DNA of 64,000 bases from SG8-30 sp963715485 (GCA_963715485.1 OY970244.1:992001-1056000); one strand, 5' to 3'. Counted from the first letter of the stretch, positions 16,839 through 25,867 are shown. Program-made: numbers and translations. Notes: a model not told the origin generated them from the letters alone.

Positions 16839-18560
16839 ATGAACAGGCACAAGACACGTCTCGGATTCTCTATCCTGGCAACAGTACTCGCTGGCTCCGT
16901 CGCAGTGGCGGCCCCTCAAGGGGGACAGTCATCGGTTCCGACACCGGCACCTGAAGTCGGCAGCCGCGCTGCCTTGCCCAGGCCAGGCACCGGCAACCTC
17001 GCGCAGACGCTCATACGTGACCTGCGCGCTCGCGGCATGGAGGTCAACGTGGGTTATCCGAGGCTCTACACCCCGGCGGACTGCGCCGACAGCTACGACG
17101 TGTTCAAGAACTGCTTCGGCAACAACCCTGCCTCGCCCTACGTGATGCCCATCGTCAAGCCGTGGCCGGAGGAGTACGTCGACCCAGCGATGAAGGATGG
17201 TTTCGGCAAGACGCGTCCCGGCTACAGCGCGATCTACCGGCTCGACCCGAGGGAGGCGATCCTCGTTTTCGGCAGGATGCCGCCGCCGGCGAAGTACATG
17301 GGGCTGCAGACCTGGATGTTCGGGACGAAGTGGCTGCACGAGCGCATTCCGTGGAACGTGGAGGCCTGCGTCTTCTATGCGAGCCACGCGAACCAGATGA
17401 CCCAGTATTTCTTCACCACCTTCCCGCCGTTCTCCAACGCCACGCATTGCTTCACCCTGCCTGATGCCGACGGACGGCTGCTGAGCCTGTCGAGCATCAA
17501 CAACAACATCAACAACGTCGTGATGAGGAGACAATCCGGCGACCCATGGAACGAGGTCCGGTACTTCGTGATCACCCCCGATCGGCTCACGGACCGGACT
17601 GTTCGTGACGCGCTGCAAGGCCTGGGTGTCGACGAGGGTGAGATCTTCACCGAGGAAATCCCGGAGTCCTTCCAGGATTCCGACTACGAGGCCGGCTTTC
17701 CCTTCGGCCAGAGTCCGGCGGTCGGTCCGCTGGGGCTCGACCAGGACGCGACCGACTTCACCACGGCGATCCGCTATGCCATGCCGGAGAACCCGCACGC
17801 CGCCAATGCCTGGCTGAAGAGCCTTCCGCTGACCGTGTTACGCGTCCGCAGGCCGTCCTGGGAGCCGGACCCGGAGCGTTACGGACCCCGCGAGGCCGAC
17901 GATCGCACGGTCGAGGACGAGTCGGACCTTGGCGAAGACTTCGACAACCTGATTCGCGCCGTGAAAGCACGCGCGGCCAGCCTGGGATGGATGATCGACG
18001 ATGGCGAAGACCGCACGATGATCGACATCGTCGCGAAGCTCGGGCAGTTCGGGTCCGCCTGTCGGGCGATCGGCATGAACTGCCTGGCGGACGGCCAGGA
18101 CGCCAGCTACTTCTTTGCCCAGCCGAGGCCGCTAGACATGGGGTGGATCTACGCGGTGGTGGGCACGCTCGCCACGGAGACCGGCAATGCAACCTACGTG
18201 GGCCTGTCGATCAACGACGCATCGCTGCTCAAGGGTGCCTTCAACGTCGATCACATGAAGTTGAAGGGTTCTGCCGACAGTTACCACAGCGAGGTCGACA
18301 ATCCGGCGACGTTGAACAAGTTCTTCGTTCACTTCTTCGCGAGGGACTGTGACGCGATCGCGGACCTCACTTACGGGGAGTGCACCACGGTCACACCGGA
18401 CATGATCCCGCTGGCCGACGACGACGAGGCCATCGGTGACGAGACGCTGCGTGGCTGGATCAGCCTGGCGGTGCGGTCCTACGTCAAGCCGGGCTCCGAC
18501 AGGGGTCCCGACCCGGCCGGGCAACTGCCCCCGCACGCGCTGACCTTCCGGGTCGAGTGA
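16839..18560 (+). CDS. Secreted protein of unknown function
   Basis: A 573-aa exported protein with a signal peptide (LGFSILATVLAGSVAVAAP). The mature part has conserved-looking segments such as GYSAIYRLDPREAILVFGRM, SLSSINNNINNVVMRR and GNATYVGLSINDASLLKGAF, and several cysteines. I do not recognise the family and see no catalytic motif. It follows the first secreted protein in the same segment. Its stop codon (18558-18560) lies exactly at the edge of an IS6 remnant that begins GGCACTGACAAGT, so the natural 3' end may have been altered by insertion. Confidence 0.8.
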   Translation: MNRHKTRLGFSILATVLAGSVAVAAPQGGQSSVPTPAPEVGSRAALPRPGTGNLAQTLIRDLRARGMEVNVGYPRLYTPADCADSYDVFKNCFGNNPASPYVMPIVKPWPEEYVDPAMKDGFGKTRPGYSAIYRLDPREAILVFGRMPPPAKYMGLQTWMFGTKWLHERIPWNVEACVFYASHANQMTQYFFTTFPPFSNATHCFTLPDADGRLLSLSSINNNINNVVMRRQSGDPWNEVRYFVITPDRLTDRTVRDALQGLGVDEGEIFTEEIPESFQDSDYEAGFPFGQSPAVGPLGLDQDATDFTTAIRYAMPENPHAANAWLKSLPLTVLRVRRPSWEPDPERYGPREADDRTVEDESDLGEDFDNLIRAVKARAASLGWMIDDGEDRTMIDIVAKLGQFGSACRAIGMNCLADGQDASYFFAQPRPLDMGWIYAVVGTLATETGNATYVGLSINDASLLKGAFNVDHMKLKGSADSYHSEVDNPATLNKFFVHFFARDCDAIADLTYGECTTVTPDMIPLADDDEAIGDETLRGWISLAVRSYVKPGSDRGPDPAGQLPPHALTFRVE

Positions 18561-18780
18561 GGCACTGACAAGTCAACGGCATCGAGCGAAGTGAAGCTTG
18601 CCACCCAACCTCACGCCGCAACGGCTTCGTTCCAACGTTTGAAGGCGCGCGCCCGGCGAGACCGATAGAACGCCGCCGACGCTAGGTGGCGCTGCAAGTT
18701 GAACAGGCTGTAGACGACAGCGTGGGCGCTCAGGAATCGCTGGGCCTGCTGGGGCGAACTGAAGCGGCGCATGCCACGCT
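18561..18780 (-). mobile_element. IS6-family transposase C-terminal remnant
   Basis: The minus-strand frame 18772 to 18611 encodes MRRFSSPQQAQRFLSAHAVV, then YSLFNLQRHLASAAFYR and a final FKRWNEAVAA, the typical IS6 transposase C-terminus. The IS end GGCACTGACAAGTCAACG is at 18561. The catalytic part and the other end are missing. Confidence 0.8.
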
Positions 18781-18800
18781 CCCGGGCCCCGGTCGGCCCC

Positions 18801-18945
18801 AGTTCGGTCCGCGCCGCCGCAACCCCTTGACCGGCATGCCCCTCGGCGCCGGTTCGGTCCGAAGTTCGGTCGGTACGGCTCGGAATAGGCTCGGTCGGGG
18901 AGGGCAGTTCGGTCGGGCCCGGCGGAACCCCTTACGAATCTTCAA
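18801..18945 (+). repeat. Cluster of four TTCGGTC repeats before tRNA-Phe remnant D
   Basis: TTCGGTC occurs at 18803, 18853, 18865 and 18908. Two longer 35-nt units (AGTTCGGTC.G....CCG.CGGAACCCCTT type) start at 18801 and 18906, and a third copy lies at 6714. Their fixed position upstream of a tRNA-Phe remnant suggests recombinase arm sites. Confidence 0.55.
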
Positions 18946-18981
18946 CTTGGTCGCGCCTCCGACCCCCCTCTGGTGTAACTC

Positions 18982-19023
18982 AAAATCCGCGTGTCGTTGG
19001 TTCGATTCCGACCCTGGCCACCA
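18982..19023 (+). repeat. tRNA-Phe 3'-end remnant (att-like), copy D
   Basis: These 42 nt differ from the intact tRNA-Phe 3' end at a single base (CCGAC instead of CCGTC), which restores the T-stem with GTTGG. The downstream sequence to about 19105 matches the other boundaries. Interpreted as an island end. 19106-19275 holds no recognised gene. Confidence 0.88.
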
Positions 19024-19275
19024 CTCCTAACCTTTTGATTCCCATGACGCTTTCCCCGCGGCAGGGCGGCCATCGGGTGGCGATGGCGGGCACCATCGGA
19101 CTTCTCGGAATCGGGCCCGTAGGCGGGTCCGCTCCAGGGGGCTTCCAGGCGCACGACAGCACCGCGCAGGCAGTACCCTTGAAACCGGCCCAGTCGACGC
19201 GCGCCGATCGCTAGTCTTCCACACGAGCACGGCCAGGAACGGACGCTCGCTGCATCAAACGATGTTGCTCCTCTT

Positions 19276-19986
19276 CTACTCGGCGAGGAGCCGTTCAATG
19301 GCGGCGCGGATATTCCCCATGTCATCCACGCACATCGTGTGTTCCTCATCGCCGTTGTCATCGTGGTACTCCATGCCCGGATGGACGAACCGGATGACGC
19401 CGGACTTGTCGAGGAGGAACGTCACCGACGTTGCCGGCCGCTTGGGTCCCGTCAGCCACCATTCCTTGAGTGTCCGGTTCCGCCAATCCCAGTCAATGGC
19501 TACCGGGAACAGGAACTGCCGACTGTCCACTGCGCGCTGCACGCGTGCGACATCGAGCGGGTCATCGCGCCCCGCTTTCGGATGAAACACGCCGATGACC
19601 GTCAGCCCCCTGGCTGAATACTGCTCATGCAGCACACGAAGGGCCGGCGCGCTGCTCGCGCAGAACGGGCAGGTATCGGTCCACCAACGAACCAGGACAA
19701 CCCGTCCCCGCAGATCCTCCAGCGATAGCGGCGGAGAATTGAGCCATGCATCGAACTGGAACGGTGGCGCGGCGACGCCGATGCGGTCGTTTCCGGCAGA
19801 ACGGTCCATCGCTCTCAGGCCGGCGAGATCGCTCGCGATTTCGGAATCGATCTCGGCCTCGGACTTTCCTTCCGATCTCAGTACGTCCCGGTATTGAACC
19901 CATGACTCCACGATCCTGATGTCTTTCCCTGCGGCAACGGATGCTCCGCAAGCCAGCGCAAGGAACACAATGGCGAGTCGAAACAT
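19276..19986 (-). CDS. TlpA/AhpC-type thioredoxin-fold protein, exported
   Basis: A 236-aa protein with a signal peptide (LAIVFLALACGASVAAG) and a thioredoxin fold with active site CPFC in WWTDTCPFCASSAPALR. The later cis-Pro region is RPATSVTFLLDKSG. It has an extra C-terminal piece with HPGMEYHDDNGDEEHT, rich in acidic residues and His. It is probably a periplasmic disulfide reductase or resistance-type redoxin. A second redoxin lies 66 bp upstream on the same strand, so the two may share a transcript and act together. Confidence 0.85.
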   Translation of the reverse strand: MFRLAIVFLALACGASVAAGKDIRIVESWVQYRDVLRSEGKSEAEIDSEIASDLAGLRAMDRSAGNDRIGVAAPPFQFDAWLNSPPLSLEDLRGRVVLVRWWTDTCPFCASSAPALRVLHEQYSARGLTVIGVFHPKAGRDDPLDVARVQRAVDSRQFLFPVAIDWDWRNRTLKEWWLTGPKRPATSVTFLLDKSGVIRFVHPGMEYHDDNGDEEHTMCVDDMGNIRAAIERLLAE

Positions 19987-20052
19987 GGGAATTTCTCCAA
20001 GGTCAATAGGGTGATTGAAACGATCCGGGTTACGCGAGGGTCTGCGGAAACG

Positions 20053-20598
20053 TCACGTAGCCGGTGCCGCCAGTCTTGCCCGCAAGTCGGTCATCAACTC
20101 CTCACGTGTCTTGGTTGCTTTGAGCGTGTAGCTTACGGTCTTGTCTCCATCGACCAGAAAGAGGCGCGGCGTACCGAAGGTGCCGTACATGTCCTCCACG
20201 TCATCTGCATTCAGCAGCAGGTGGAACCGATAGCCGTGCTCCTTGAAGTAGGCGACAGGATCTCCGTCCTCGCTGACGTTCAAGGCATAGAAGTTGACTG
20301 ATCCCTCAGCCAGCGACGCCTGGAGCCTGGCGAGCTCCGGCATCAGCTTTCCACAGCTTGGGCACCACGTAGCCCAGAACAGGATCAAACTCGGCTTGTC
20401 ACCGCTGTGCTCATAGAACGATATGGTCTCGCCCGCCGGGGTCTGCAGCGACCAGTTCCCGGCCCGCTCACCGACCTGCAGCATGCCCGCGTCAGGAAAA
20501 TTGATCCGGTATGCCACCCAACCGGCGAGGACAATGAAGGCGACGCCCGCGATCGTGTAGACCGCCTTGGCGCCGCGGCTCCAGAAAAACCGTTTCAT
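20053..20598 (-). CDS. TlpA family membrane-anchored disulfide reductase
   Basis: A 181-aa protein with one N-terminal membrane helix (AVYTIAGVAFIVLAGWVAY) and a thioredoxin domain with active site CPSC in FWATWCPSCGKLMPEL and cis-Pro GTPRLFLVDGD. The domain would face the periplasm. The start at 20598 follows AGGGGG; an upstream frame is longer but lacks a membrane-protein start. It precedes the second redoxin gene. Typical roles are cytochrome c maturation or reduction of periplasmic thiols; the partner is unknown. Confidence 0.88.
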   Translation of the reverse strand: MKRFFWSRGAKAVYTIAGVAFIVLAGWVAYRINFPDAGMLQVGERAGNWSLQTPAGETISFYEHSGDKPSLILFWATWCPSCGKLMPELARLQASLAEGSVNFYALNVSEDGDPVAYFKEHGYRFHLLLNADDVEDMYGTFGTPRLFLVDGDKTVSYTLKATKTREELMTDLRARLAAPAT

Positions 20599-20694
20599 TG
20601 CATCCCCCTTTGACTCACCATCGTTTGTTTTTGGGTAATCGCACAGGATCGCGGTTGCTGTCGGCATGACGAAGTAGCCGACCGCTGCTGGCGG

Positions 20695-21504
20695 CTACTC
20701 TGGATATTCTGCCTTGAGAAGGTCGATCAGTTCCCGTGCCATGCTGATCGCATCCGGCACTTCGTGTTCGGCGCGTGCCCTGATCTGACCGACCTGACTC
20801 GCGACGTTCGTCAGCATCTTGATCTTGTTCATGTCATTCGTGAGCAGTTGCAATTCATGACCCTTGTAGATCTCGTGTAATTCCTTCGGTGGGAACTCGT
20901 ACGGCCCACCACGCAACATCTTCATCGTGACTGACGTCGCTTCCTCGCTGTCCGGATAGTTTCCATCGACCAACTCGGCTGCCAGGGTCTTAGTGTTCCA
21001 GATGCGTTCGTGATCGCCTTGATAATCGCTGTCCAGATGGTGCGAAAACGCCTCGTATCGTGTCAGCAGCGTCACCAGCTCCGGATTCCTGATGTTCTGC
21101 AGTGCGCCAGTACTCTTGAACACTTCTATCGTCGCGCGATGCCACTCGTAGGGTCGGTGTCCCATATGATCGAGCAGAAACAACAGGTCCAGGTTATCGA
21201 TCTGGTCCAGGGACTTTCCGCGCGTATAGTCGGACATCGTCTCAACGCTTCTCAGCGTGATTTCCATCTGGCGAAGTATCCTCTCAAGGTCAGCGATGTC
21301 GCTTTCCAGGTCTTTGATCAAAACATGCGCCAGTTCCCGGACCCTGCGCTGTTCGACCCTCTCGATATTCCAGTTGTTGACTTGCAGCGCAATGAGTATC
21401 CCGATGATTACCAGGATGACTTCACCTACCGCATACGCCACGTACTGACCTGCCTTTGACTCAAGCGGGAGTCGCGCGCGGAAGGTCTTGAATCCCCGGG
21501 CCAT
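20695..21504 (-). CDS. DUF6090 family single-pass membrane protein
   Basis: About 269 aa. The N-terminal signature QYVAYAVGEVILVIIGILIA followed by LQVNNWN is the hallmark of DUF6090, a family of unknown function. A coiled-coil-like region (LIKDLESDIADLERILRQM) and a soluble C-terminal domain follow. The start is uncertain: ATG 21504 is used; TTG 21534 would add ten residues. It is the first gene of a three-gene minus-strand block with the two redoxins, all in one island segment. Confidence 0.8.
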   Translation of the reverse strand: MARGFKTFRARLPLESKAGQYVAYAVGEVILVIIGILIALQVNNWNIERVEQRRVRELAHVLIKDLESDIADLERILRQMEITLRSVETMSDYTRGKSLDQIDNLDLLFLLDHMGHRPYEWHRATIEVFKSTGALQNIRNPELVTLLTRYEAFSHHLDSDYQGDHERIWNTKTLAAELVDGNYPDSEEATSVTMKMLRGGPYEFPPKELHEIYKGHELQLLTNDMNKIKMLTNVASQVGQIRARAEHEVPDAISMARELIDLLKAEYPE

Positions 21505-21659
21505 AGAGGCGGAATGTGAAGCACACTCTGCCAATCGGCAAGTAAATGTTGCGGCAGGCGCCAGGCCGCTGTGGGCCGTCTGACCTTGAACTGTTGCGGC
21601 GCGGTAGATTGCTTGCTACAGCCCGTCAGTGGACTTGTCGAGTCTGGTAGGGTTTGTCG

Positions 21660-21733
21660 GCCGCGGTACCCAGCCCGGTTCGGGCCTGGTTCGTTCTATG
21701 GGTCACTCGGTCAGAAAGACGCCCGGCAGGTCA
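21660..21733 (+). repeat. CGGTTCGGGCCTGGTTCG repeat before tRNA-Phe remnant E
   Basis: Two GGTTCG units occur close together (CCCGGTTCGGGCCTGGTTCG), in the same position relative to the tRNA remnant as the TTCGGTC clusters at 18801 and 23742. No gene is present in 21535-21932. Confidence 0.5.
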
Positions 21734-21780
21734 GACTGATAATCCGCGTGTCATTGGTTCGATCCCGACCCTGGCCATCA
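21734..21780 (+). repeat. tRNA-Phe 3'-end remnant (att-like), copy E
   Basis: These 47 nt match tRNA-Phe from GACTG to the 3' end, with the anticodon changed to GAT and the terminal CCA changed to TCA. The T-stem is ATTGG/CCGAC. It is more decayed than copy D and separates the redoxin segment from the cyclase segment. Confidence 0.85.
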
Positions 21781-21932
21781 CTCCTAACTCACTGAGTCTC
21801 ATGTCGTTTTTCCCGCGGCGGGACGCACCTGAGTCCGATGCAAACACCCGGCGGCAGGCGTACCATCGCCGGAAAGCGTGCTGCCCTTGGACGTCGCGGC
21901 CGCTAGCTGCCAGCCTTGGGGGATGCAACAGT

Positions 21933-23696
21933 ATGGAAGAAGAACTGACCCGCCGGTTGGCCACGGTGGTGATGGCGGACGTCGTCGGCTATTCCCGTCA
22001 GATGGAGCGCAACGAGAACGGCACTATTCAGCGCCTGAAATCAATGCGCGAGGAAGTCGTTGAGCCGAACACGCGTCGCTTCAGGGGGCGCATCGTAGAT
22101 ACGGCCGGCGACGGCTGGCTAGCGGAGTTCGCGAGCGTGACCGATGCGGTGCAGAGCAGTCTCGCAATTCAAGATGCGATGCTGGTTCGCAATGCCGAGT
22201 TGCCGCGCGACGACCGCTTTGAGCTTCGAATCGGGATCAATCTGAGCGACATCGTATTTGAAGGCAATGCGATATTTGGCAACGGGGTGAACATCGCGGC
22301 GCGCCTGGAGGCTCTCGCAGAACCTGGCGGTATCTGTGTCTCGAGCGCGGTGCGCGAGCAGCTCCGGAGTTTCCCAGATATTTCGTTCGATGACCTTGGT
22401 GAGCAGAAGGTCAAGAATATCAATCGTCCTGTTCACTGCTACGCGATCCGCGTCGCTCCGCACCGGCGCATGCAGGCCGTGGCCGGATCAGGCAGGGAGG
22501 CGCATGGCGCCTCGATTGCAGTGCTGCCGTTCGCGAATCTCTCAAGCGATCCGGATCAGGAGTATTTCGCCGATGGGATGGTGGAAGACATCACCACGGC
22601 CCTGTCGCGCTTCCGGAGGCTTTTCGTCATCGCCCGGAACTCGACGTTCGCTTACAAGGGCCAGTCGGTGGACGTGCGCAAGGTGGCAATGGAACTTGGC
22701 GTGCGCTACGTGCTGGAAGGCAGTGTTCGGCGAGCTGGTGACCGAGTGCGACTTACAGCGCAGCTCATCGACGCGTCGACAGGCGGACATCTCTGGGCTG
22801 AGCGCTTTGATGGTGGCTTGGCGGACATCTTCGACCTGCAGGACCGGATCACCGAGAAGGTCGTCGGCGCCATAGAGCCACAATTGCGGAGGGCCGAAAT
22901 CGAGCGGGCGAGGCGCAAACCCACGGATAACATGGAGGCCTACGATCACTTTCTGCGTGCACTGCCTCTGGTCTACGCCATGCGTCCGCGCGATAACGCG
23001 CAGGCACTGGCCCTGTTCCGCGAGACCATGAGGCTCGATCCGCATTTCATACCGGCAGCGGCCTACGCAGCATGGTGCTATGAGCAGCGCGTAGGCCGGC
23101 AATGGACGTCCGATGCCGATGCGGACGCGGAAGAGGCGGTCCGGCTTGCACGGCTGGCCCTGAGCGCGGACACCGACGACGAGAACGCTATTGCTATTGC
23201 GGGTTTCACACTGATCCGGCTAGGTCGGGACTATGACAGGGGAATCATGGCACTGCAGCGGGCCACGAAAATGAACCCCAACAACGCCTTCGTCGCGATG
23301 AACGCTGGCTGGGGCCAGGTCTTTGCGGGCGACCTCGATGTGGCGCTGGCCAACTTCGAACGCGCACGAGAATTGAGCCCCTCTGATCCCACGGCCTTCT
23401 ACGTCCTTACGGGCCTTGGCATGGCGCATGCACTGCAGGGACGCTACGAAGAAGCGGTGGCTCTTTCCAGTGCGTCGGTCGCGCTGTACGAAGACTGGGA
23501 TGCGACGTACGGCGTACTGGTTGCGGCTAACGCTCTCCTCGGACGCCTTGAAGCGGCAGCGGCAGGCCTGGTGAAGTTCCTGCAGCTGTTGCCGGGATTG
23601 ACGGCATCGGAGTACGGCAGGCTTGCCCGCTTCCGCGACCCGGCTCGCCTTGAATTGATCCGGAAGGGACTGAGATTGGCCGGTTTGCCGGAGTGA
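21933..23696 (+). CDS. Class III adenylate/guanylate cyclase fused to TolB-N-like and TPR domains
   Basis: A 587-aa cytoplasmic protein. Residues 1-175 form a class III nucleotide cyclase domain: metal-binding Asp16 (MADVVGYS) and Asp60 (DTAGDGWLAEF), and the transition-state segment GNGVNIAARLE. Asp56 occupies the position where many cyclases have the substrate-specifying Lys, so nucleotide choice is uncertain. Residues 190-320 resemble TolB-N/FlgO (SIAVLPFANLSSDPDQEYFA). The rest is TPR repeats. ATG 21933 follows GGGGG. The gene is alone between two tRNA-Phe remnants. Such fusions are common in Proteobacteria; their signals are unknown. Confidence 0.9.
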   Translation: MEEELTRRLATVVMADVVGYSRQMERNENGTIQRLKSMREEVVEPNTRRFRGRIVDTAGDGWLAEFASVTDAVQSSLAIQDAMLVRNAELPRDDRFELRIGINLSDIVFEGNAIFGNGVNIAARLEALAEPGGICVSSAVREQLRSFPDISFDDLGEQKVKNINRPVHCYAIRVAPHRRMQAVAGSGREAHGASIAVLPFANLSSDPDQEYFADGMVEDITTALSRFRRLFVIARNSTFAYKGQSVDVRKVAMELGVRYVLEGSVRRAGDRVRLTAQLIDASTGGHLWAERFDGGLADIFDLQDRITEKVVGAIEPQLRRAEIERARRKPTDNMEAYDHFLRALPLVYAMRPRDNAQALALFRETMRLDPHFIPAAAYAAWCYEQRVGRQWTSDADADAEEAVRLARLALSADTDDENAIAIAGFTLIRLGRDYDRGIMALQRATKMNPNNAFVAMNAGWGQVFAGDLDVALANFERARELSPSDPTAFYVLTGLGMAHALQGRYEEAVALSSASVALYEDWDATYGVLVAANALLGRLEAAAAGLVKFLQLLPGLTASEYGRLARFRDPARLELIRKGLRLAGLPE

Positions 23697-23741
23697 TTCA
23701 GACCGGGCGCGCCTGACCACGCGGAGTACAGATGCCAGGCT

Positions 23742-23787
23742 CGGTTCGGCCGGGCGACGACACATTGGGTGTCGTCGCCCGGCCTCA
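23742..23787 (+). repeat. GGTTCGG unit and 14-bp-stem hairpin before tRNA-Phe remnant F
   Basis: CTCGGTTCGGC is followed by a perfect 14-bp stem, CCGGGCGACGACAC/GTGTCGTCGCCCGG, at 23750-23782 with loop ATTGG. It may serve as terminator for the cyclase gene or as part of the recombination site; there is no T run. Confidence 0.65.
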
Positions 23788-23985
23788 CCCATCCTTGGCC
23801 ACCACTTCCACGTCGTTGAGTTTCATGCCGCTTCTGACGCGGCAGGGCGACCATCGGGCGCAATCCGGGCCGACTCGCGGACTATTGGATATTGGGTCGG
23901 TCATCCGGCAGTCGATCTACGAACCGCAGCCGTTCGTTCATCTTGCAACGCTCCCGTCACGGCACTTTGCGTCTCGCGCAAAGGA
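23788..23985 (+). repeat. tRNA-Phe 3' remnant and conserved boundary element, copy F
   Basis: Only the T-stem 3' strand, acceptor and CCA remain (CCCATCCTTGGCCACCA, ending 23804). The 180 bp that follow match copy C (11979-12145) in several blocks, including GCCGCTTCTGACGCGGCAGG, CGGACTATTGGATATTGGGT and GCCGTTCGT.CATCTTGCAAC. 23986-24251 holds no recognised gene and probably the promoter of the sigma operon. Confidence 0.8.
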
Positions 23986-24251
23986 CTGAAAGTGTTACCC
24001 ATGTGCCCGGAGTTAGCAGCCGCCTGGTTGCCTGGAGAATCGACCTCAACCCCCGGGCGGTCGTGGGGAAGCTATACAAGTCAGCTCGTTGGTCTATAGT
24101 GGCCAAGATCCGTTGAAGTCCGCACGCGACTGAAGTGGGTTGGGGGGATCCAGATATGGTCTCGGCAAGTCTGCCTGCCGTTGCAGTCGCCATGGCTGCG
24201 GCTGCAAGAACGCGGATGATCCCGCCCGCTCTCCCGGTCGACTAACCCACG

Positions 24252-25067
24252 ATGACCGAGGATTCCATCCAGGACCTGCTCGAGCGCCTTTCAGCTGGGC
24301 AAGTCGATGCCGCTTGGCGTGAATTCCTCGAGCGCTACTCGCCCCTGATGCTGCACCTCGCGCGGCAATACGAATCCGACCGTGAACGCGCCATGGACTG
24401 CTTCGTCTATGTCAGTGGCGCGCTCAGCGACGATGGCTTTCGCCGACTGCTCAAGTACCGTCCCGATGGCCCTGCCAAGTTCCCGACCTGGCTCTCGGCG
24501 GTCGTCGCCAACCTGTGCATCGACTGGCGTCGGCAACAGCGGGGCCGGTTTCGTCCCGCCCAGGCAATCACTGGGCTCCCGGTGCTGGATCAACTCGTGT
24601 ATCGCTACATGTATGTCCGGGGCATGACCCGCGACGATACCCTGCGCGCACTACAGGCCCGATTTCCAGAAGTGGCCATCCAGCAGGTCTCAGAGATCAG
24701 TGCACGGATCTTCTCCTCGCTGACCTCGCGCCAGCGGTGGCAACTGAGCGTGCGAATGGCCGGACCGGTCTCCTTGTCCGAGCCAGCGTTTTCCGATCCG
24801 GATGAGCCGGCGTGTCAGCCGGAAGAGCCGGGGCCGGGCCCCGACCTGCTGGCGCAAAGCGACCAGGACCGGCGTCGGCTCGACGCGGCCCTGTCCCGTC
24901 TGCCGCCCCAGCAGAGCTTGCTGTTGCGGCTCCGCTTTCAGCAGGACCTGACACTGGCGGAGGTCGCCCGCCTCACCGGGCTGCCTGACCTGAACCGGAC
25001 TTACCGGCAAGTCCAGGCAGCAATTGATGCGTTGACCGAGCTCATGAAGGACGAGGACTCCGGATGA
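24252..25067 (+). CDS. ECF-type RNA polymerase sigma factor (module 1)
   Basis: A 271-aa sigma-70 family protein. Region 2 spans about residues 15-100 (AAWREFLERYSPLMLHLARQ, then FPTWLSAVVANLCIDWRRQQ). Region 4 is C-terminal (LPPQQSLLLRLRFQQDLTLA, then EVARLTGLPD). Between them lies an unusually long linker with a conserved PGPGPD. It is followed after 82 bp by a zinc-finger anti-sigma gene, then TPR-CHAT and TIG genes. The same four-gene order with homologous proteins recurs at 48310-54276. It probably directs its own operon and unknown targets; no conserved promoter could be picked out by eye. Confidence 0.85.
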   Translation: MTEDSIQDLLERLSAGQVDAAWREFLERYSPLMLHLARQYESDRERAMDCFVYVSGALSDDGFRRLLKYRPDGPAKFPTWLSAVVANLCIDWRRQQRGRFRPAQAITGLPVLDQLVYRYMYVRGMTRDDTLRALQARFPEVAIQQVSEISARIFSSLTSRQRWQLSVRMAGPVSLSEPAFSDPDEPACQPEEPGPGPDLLAQSDQDRRRLDAALSRLPPQQSLLLRLRFQQDLTLAEVARLTGLPDLNRTYRQVQAAIDALTELMKDEDSG

Positions 25068-25149
25068 GTCCGAAAAGATCGAGGAACCGTCCGTACAAGA
25101 CGGCATGGGCAGTCGATCCAACCAAGCTCGAGAGTCGCTTGAGGCGCCA

Positions 25150-25866
25150 ATGAACAGCAAAGACCTGGCTTCAGTTCTGCGCCAGGCACCTAGCGGCGGA
25201 CGCAGTCGTGCAGCCGGCTGTCCGGATGAACATGAAATAGCTGCCTACGTAGACGGAACGCTGGCGCCCAGTCAGCGCGAGCCCCTCGAACTTCACCTGG
25301 CACGCTGCGAGGCCTGCTGCGCCCTGATCGGGGTTGTCAGCAAGGCGCGCGAGCCTGGCACACTGGAGCCGGTCCCCGAACTGACCCTCGCACGTGCCCG
25401 ACGGGTTGGCCGCCCGCCCGCCGGCCGCTGGCAACGCTACACGCCATGGCTGGCCACCGCCGCACTCATCGTCGTGTCGGTCTCCACATTGCTCCAGGTC
25501 ACCCAGCAGCCCACCCCCGTTAACGAGCCGCCGGTCGCCACCAAGTTCCGTATCATCCGCGGCGCGGCGCCAGCCGTCGACAGACTCGACGTGCTTGCCC
25601 CCACCGTCGGAGCCGCCGTTGCGGCGAATGACCTGGTCGTTCGCTGGACCTCTGTACCCGGAAGCCGTTTCTACGCGGTGCGGATCGTGACCGAGTCGGG
25701 CGACCTGGTCAGCGAAACCCGTGTTGTCGGGACGGAGTGGCGACCCGGAAACGCGCTCGGTCTTCACCCCGACAGCGAATATTTCGTTCAGGTCGTTGCC
25801 TTTCCATCCGAAGGCACCACGCTGAATTCGGACCACATTCCTTTCAGCATCTCTCAGCGGCCCTGA
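25150..25866 (+). CDS. Membrane anti-sigma factor with zinc finger and periplasmic FN3-like domain (module 1)
   Basis: A 238-aa protein. The N-terminal zf-HC2 motif His-x3-Cys-x2-Cys lies in LELHLARCEACC, preceded by CPDEHEIAAYVDGTL. A single membrane helix follows (YTPWLATAALIVVSVSTLL). The C-terminal part resembles a fibronectin-type beta-sandwich (DLVVRWTSVPGSRFYAVRIV). It should hold the sigma factor at the membrane and expose a sensor or cleavage domain to the periplasm. ATG 25150 follows GAGG. The stop is 1 nt before the start of the CHAT gene, so translation is coupled. Confidence 0.85.
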   Translation: MNSKDLASVLRQAPSGGRSRAAGCPDEHEIAAYVDGTLAPSQREPLELHLARCEACCALIGVVSKAREPGTLEPVPELTLARARRVGRPPAGRWQRYTPWLATAALIVVSVSTLLQVTQQPTPVNEPPVATKFRIIRGAAPAVDRLDVLAPTVGAAVAANDLVVRWTSVPGSRFYAVRIVTESGDLVSETRVVGTEWRPGNALGLHPDSEYFVQVVAFPSEGTTLNSDHIPFSISQRP

Positions 25867-25867
25867 G

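Noticed and set aside
18942..19162. Minus-strand peptide with GGQGRNRTNDTRI or VARVGIEPTTRGF
   Set aside because: This is the well-known spurious translation of tRNA 3' ends read antisense; it only marks the tRNA-Phe remnant.
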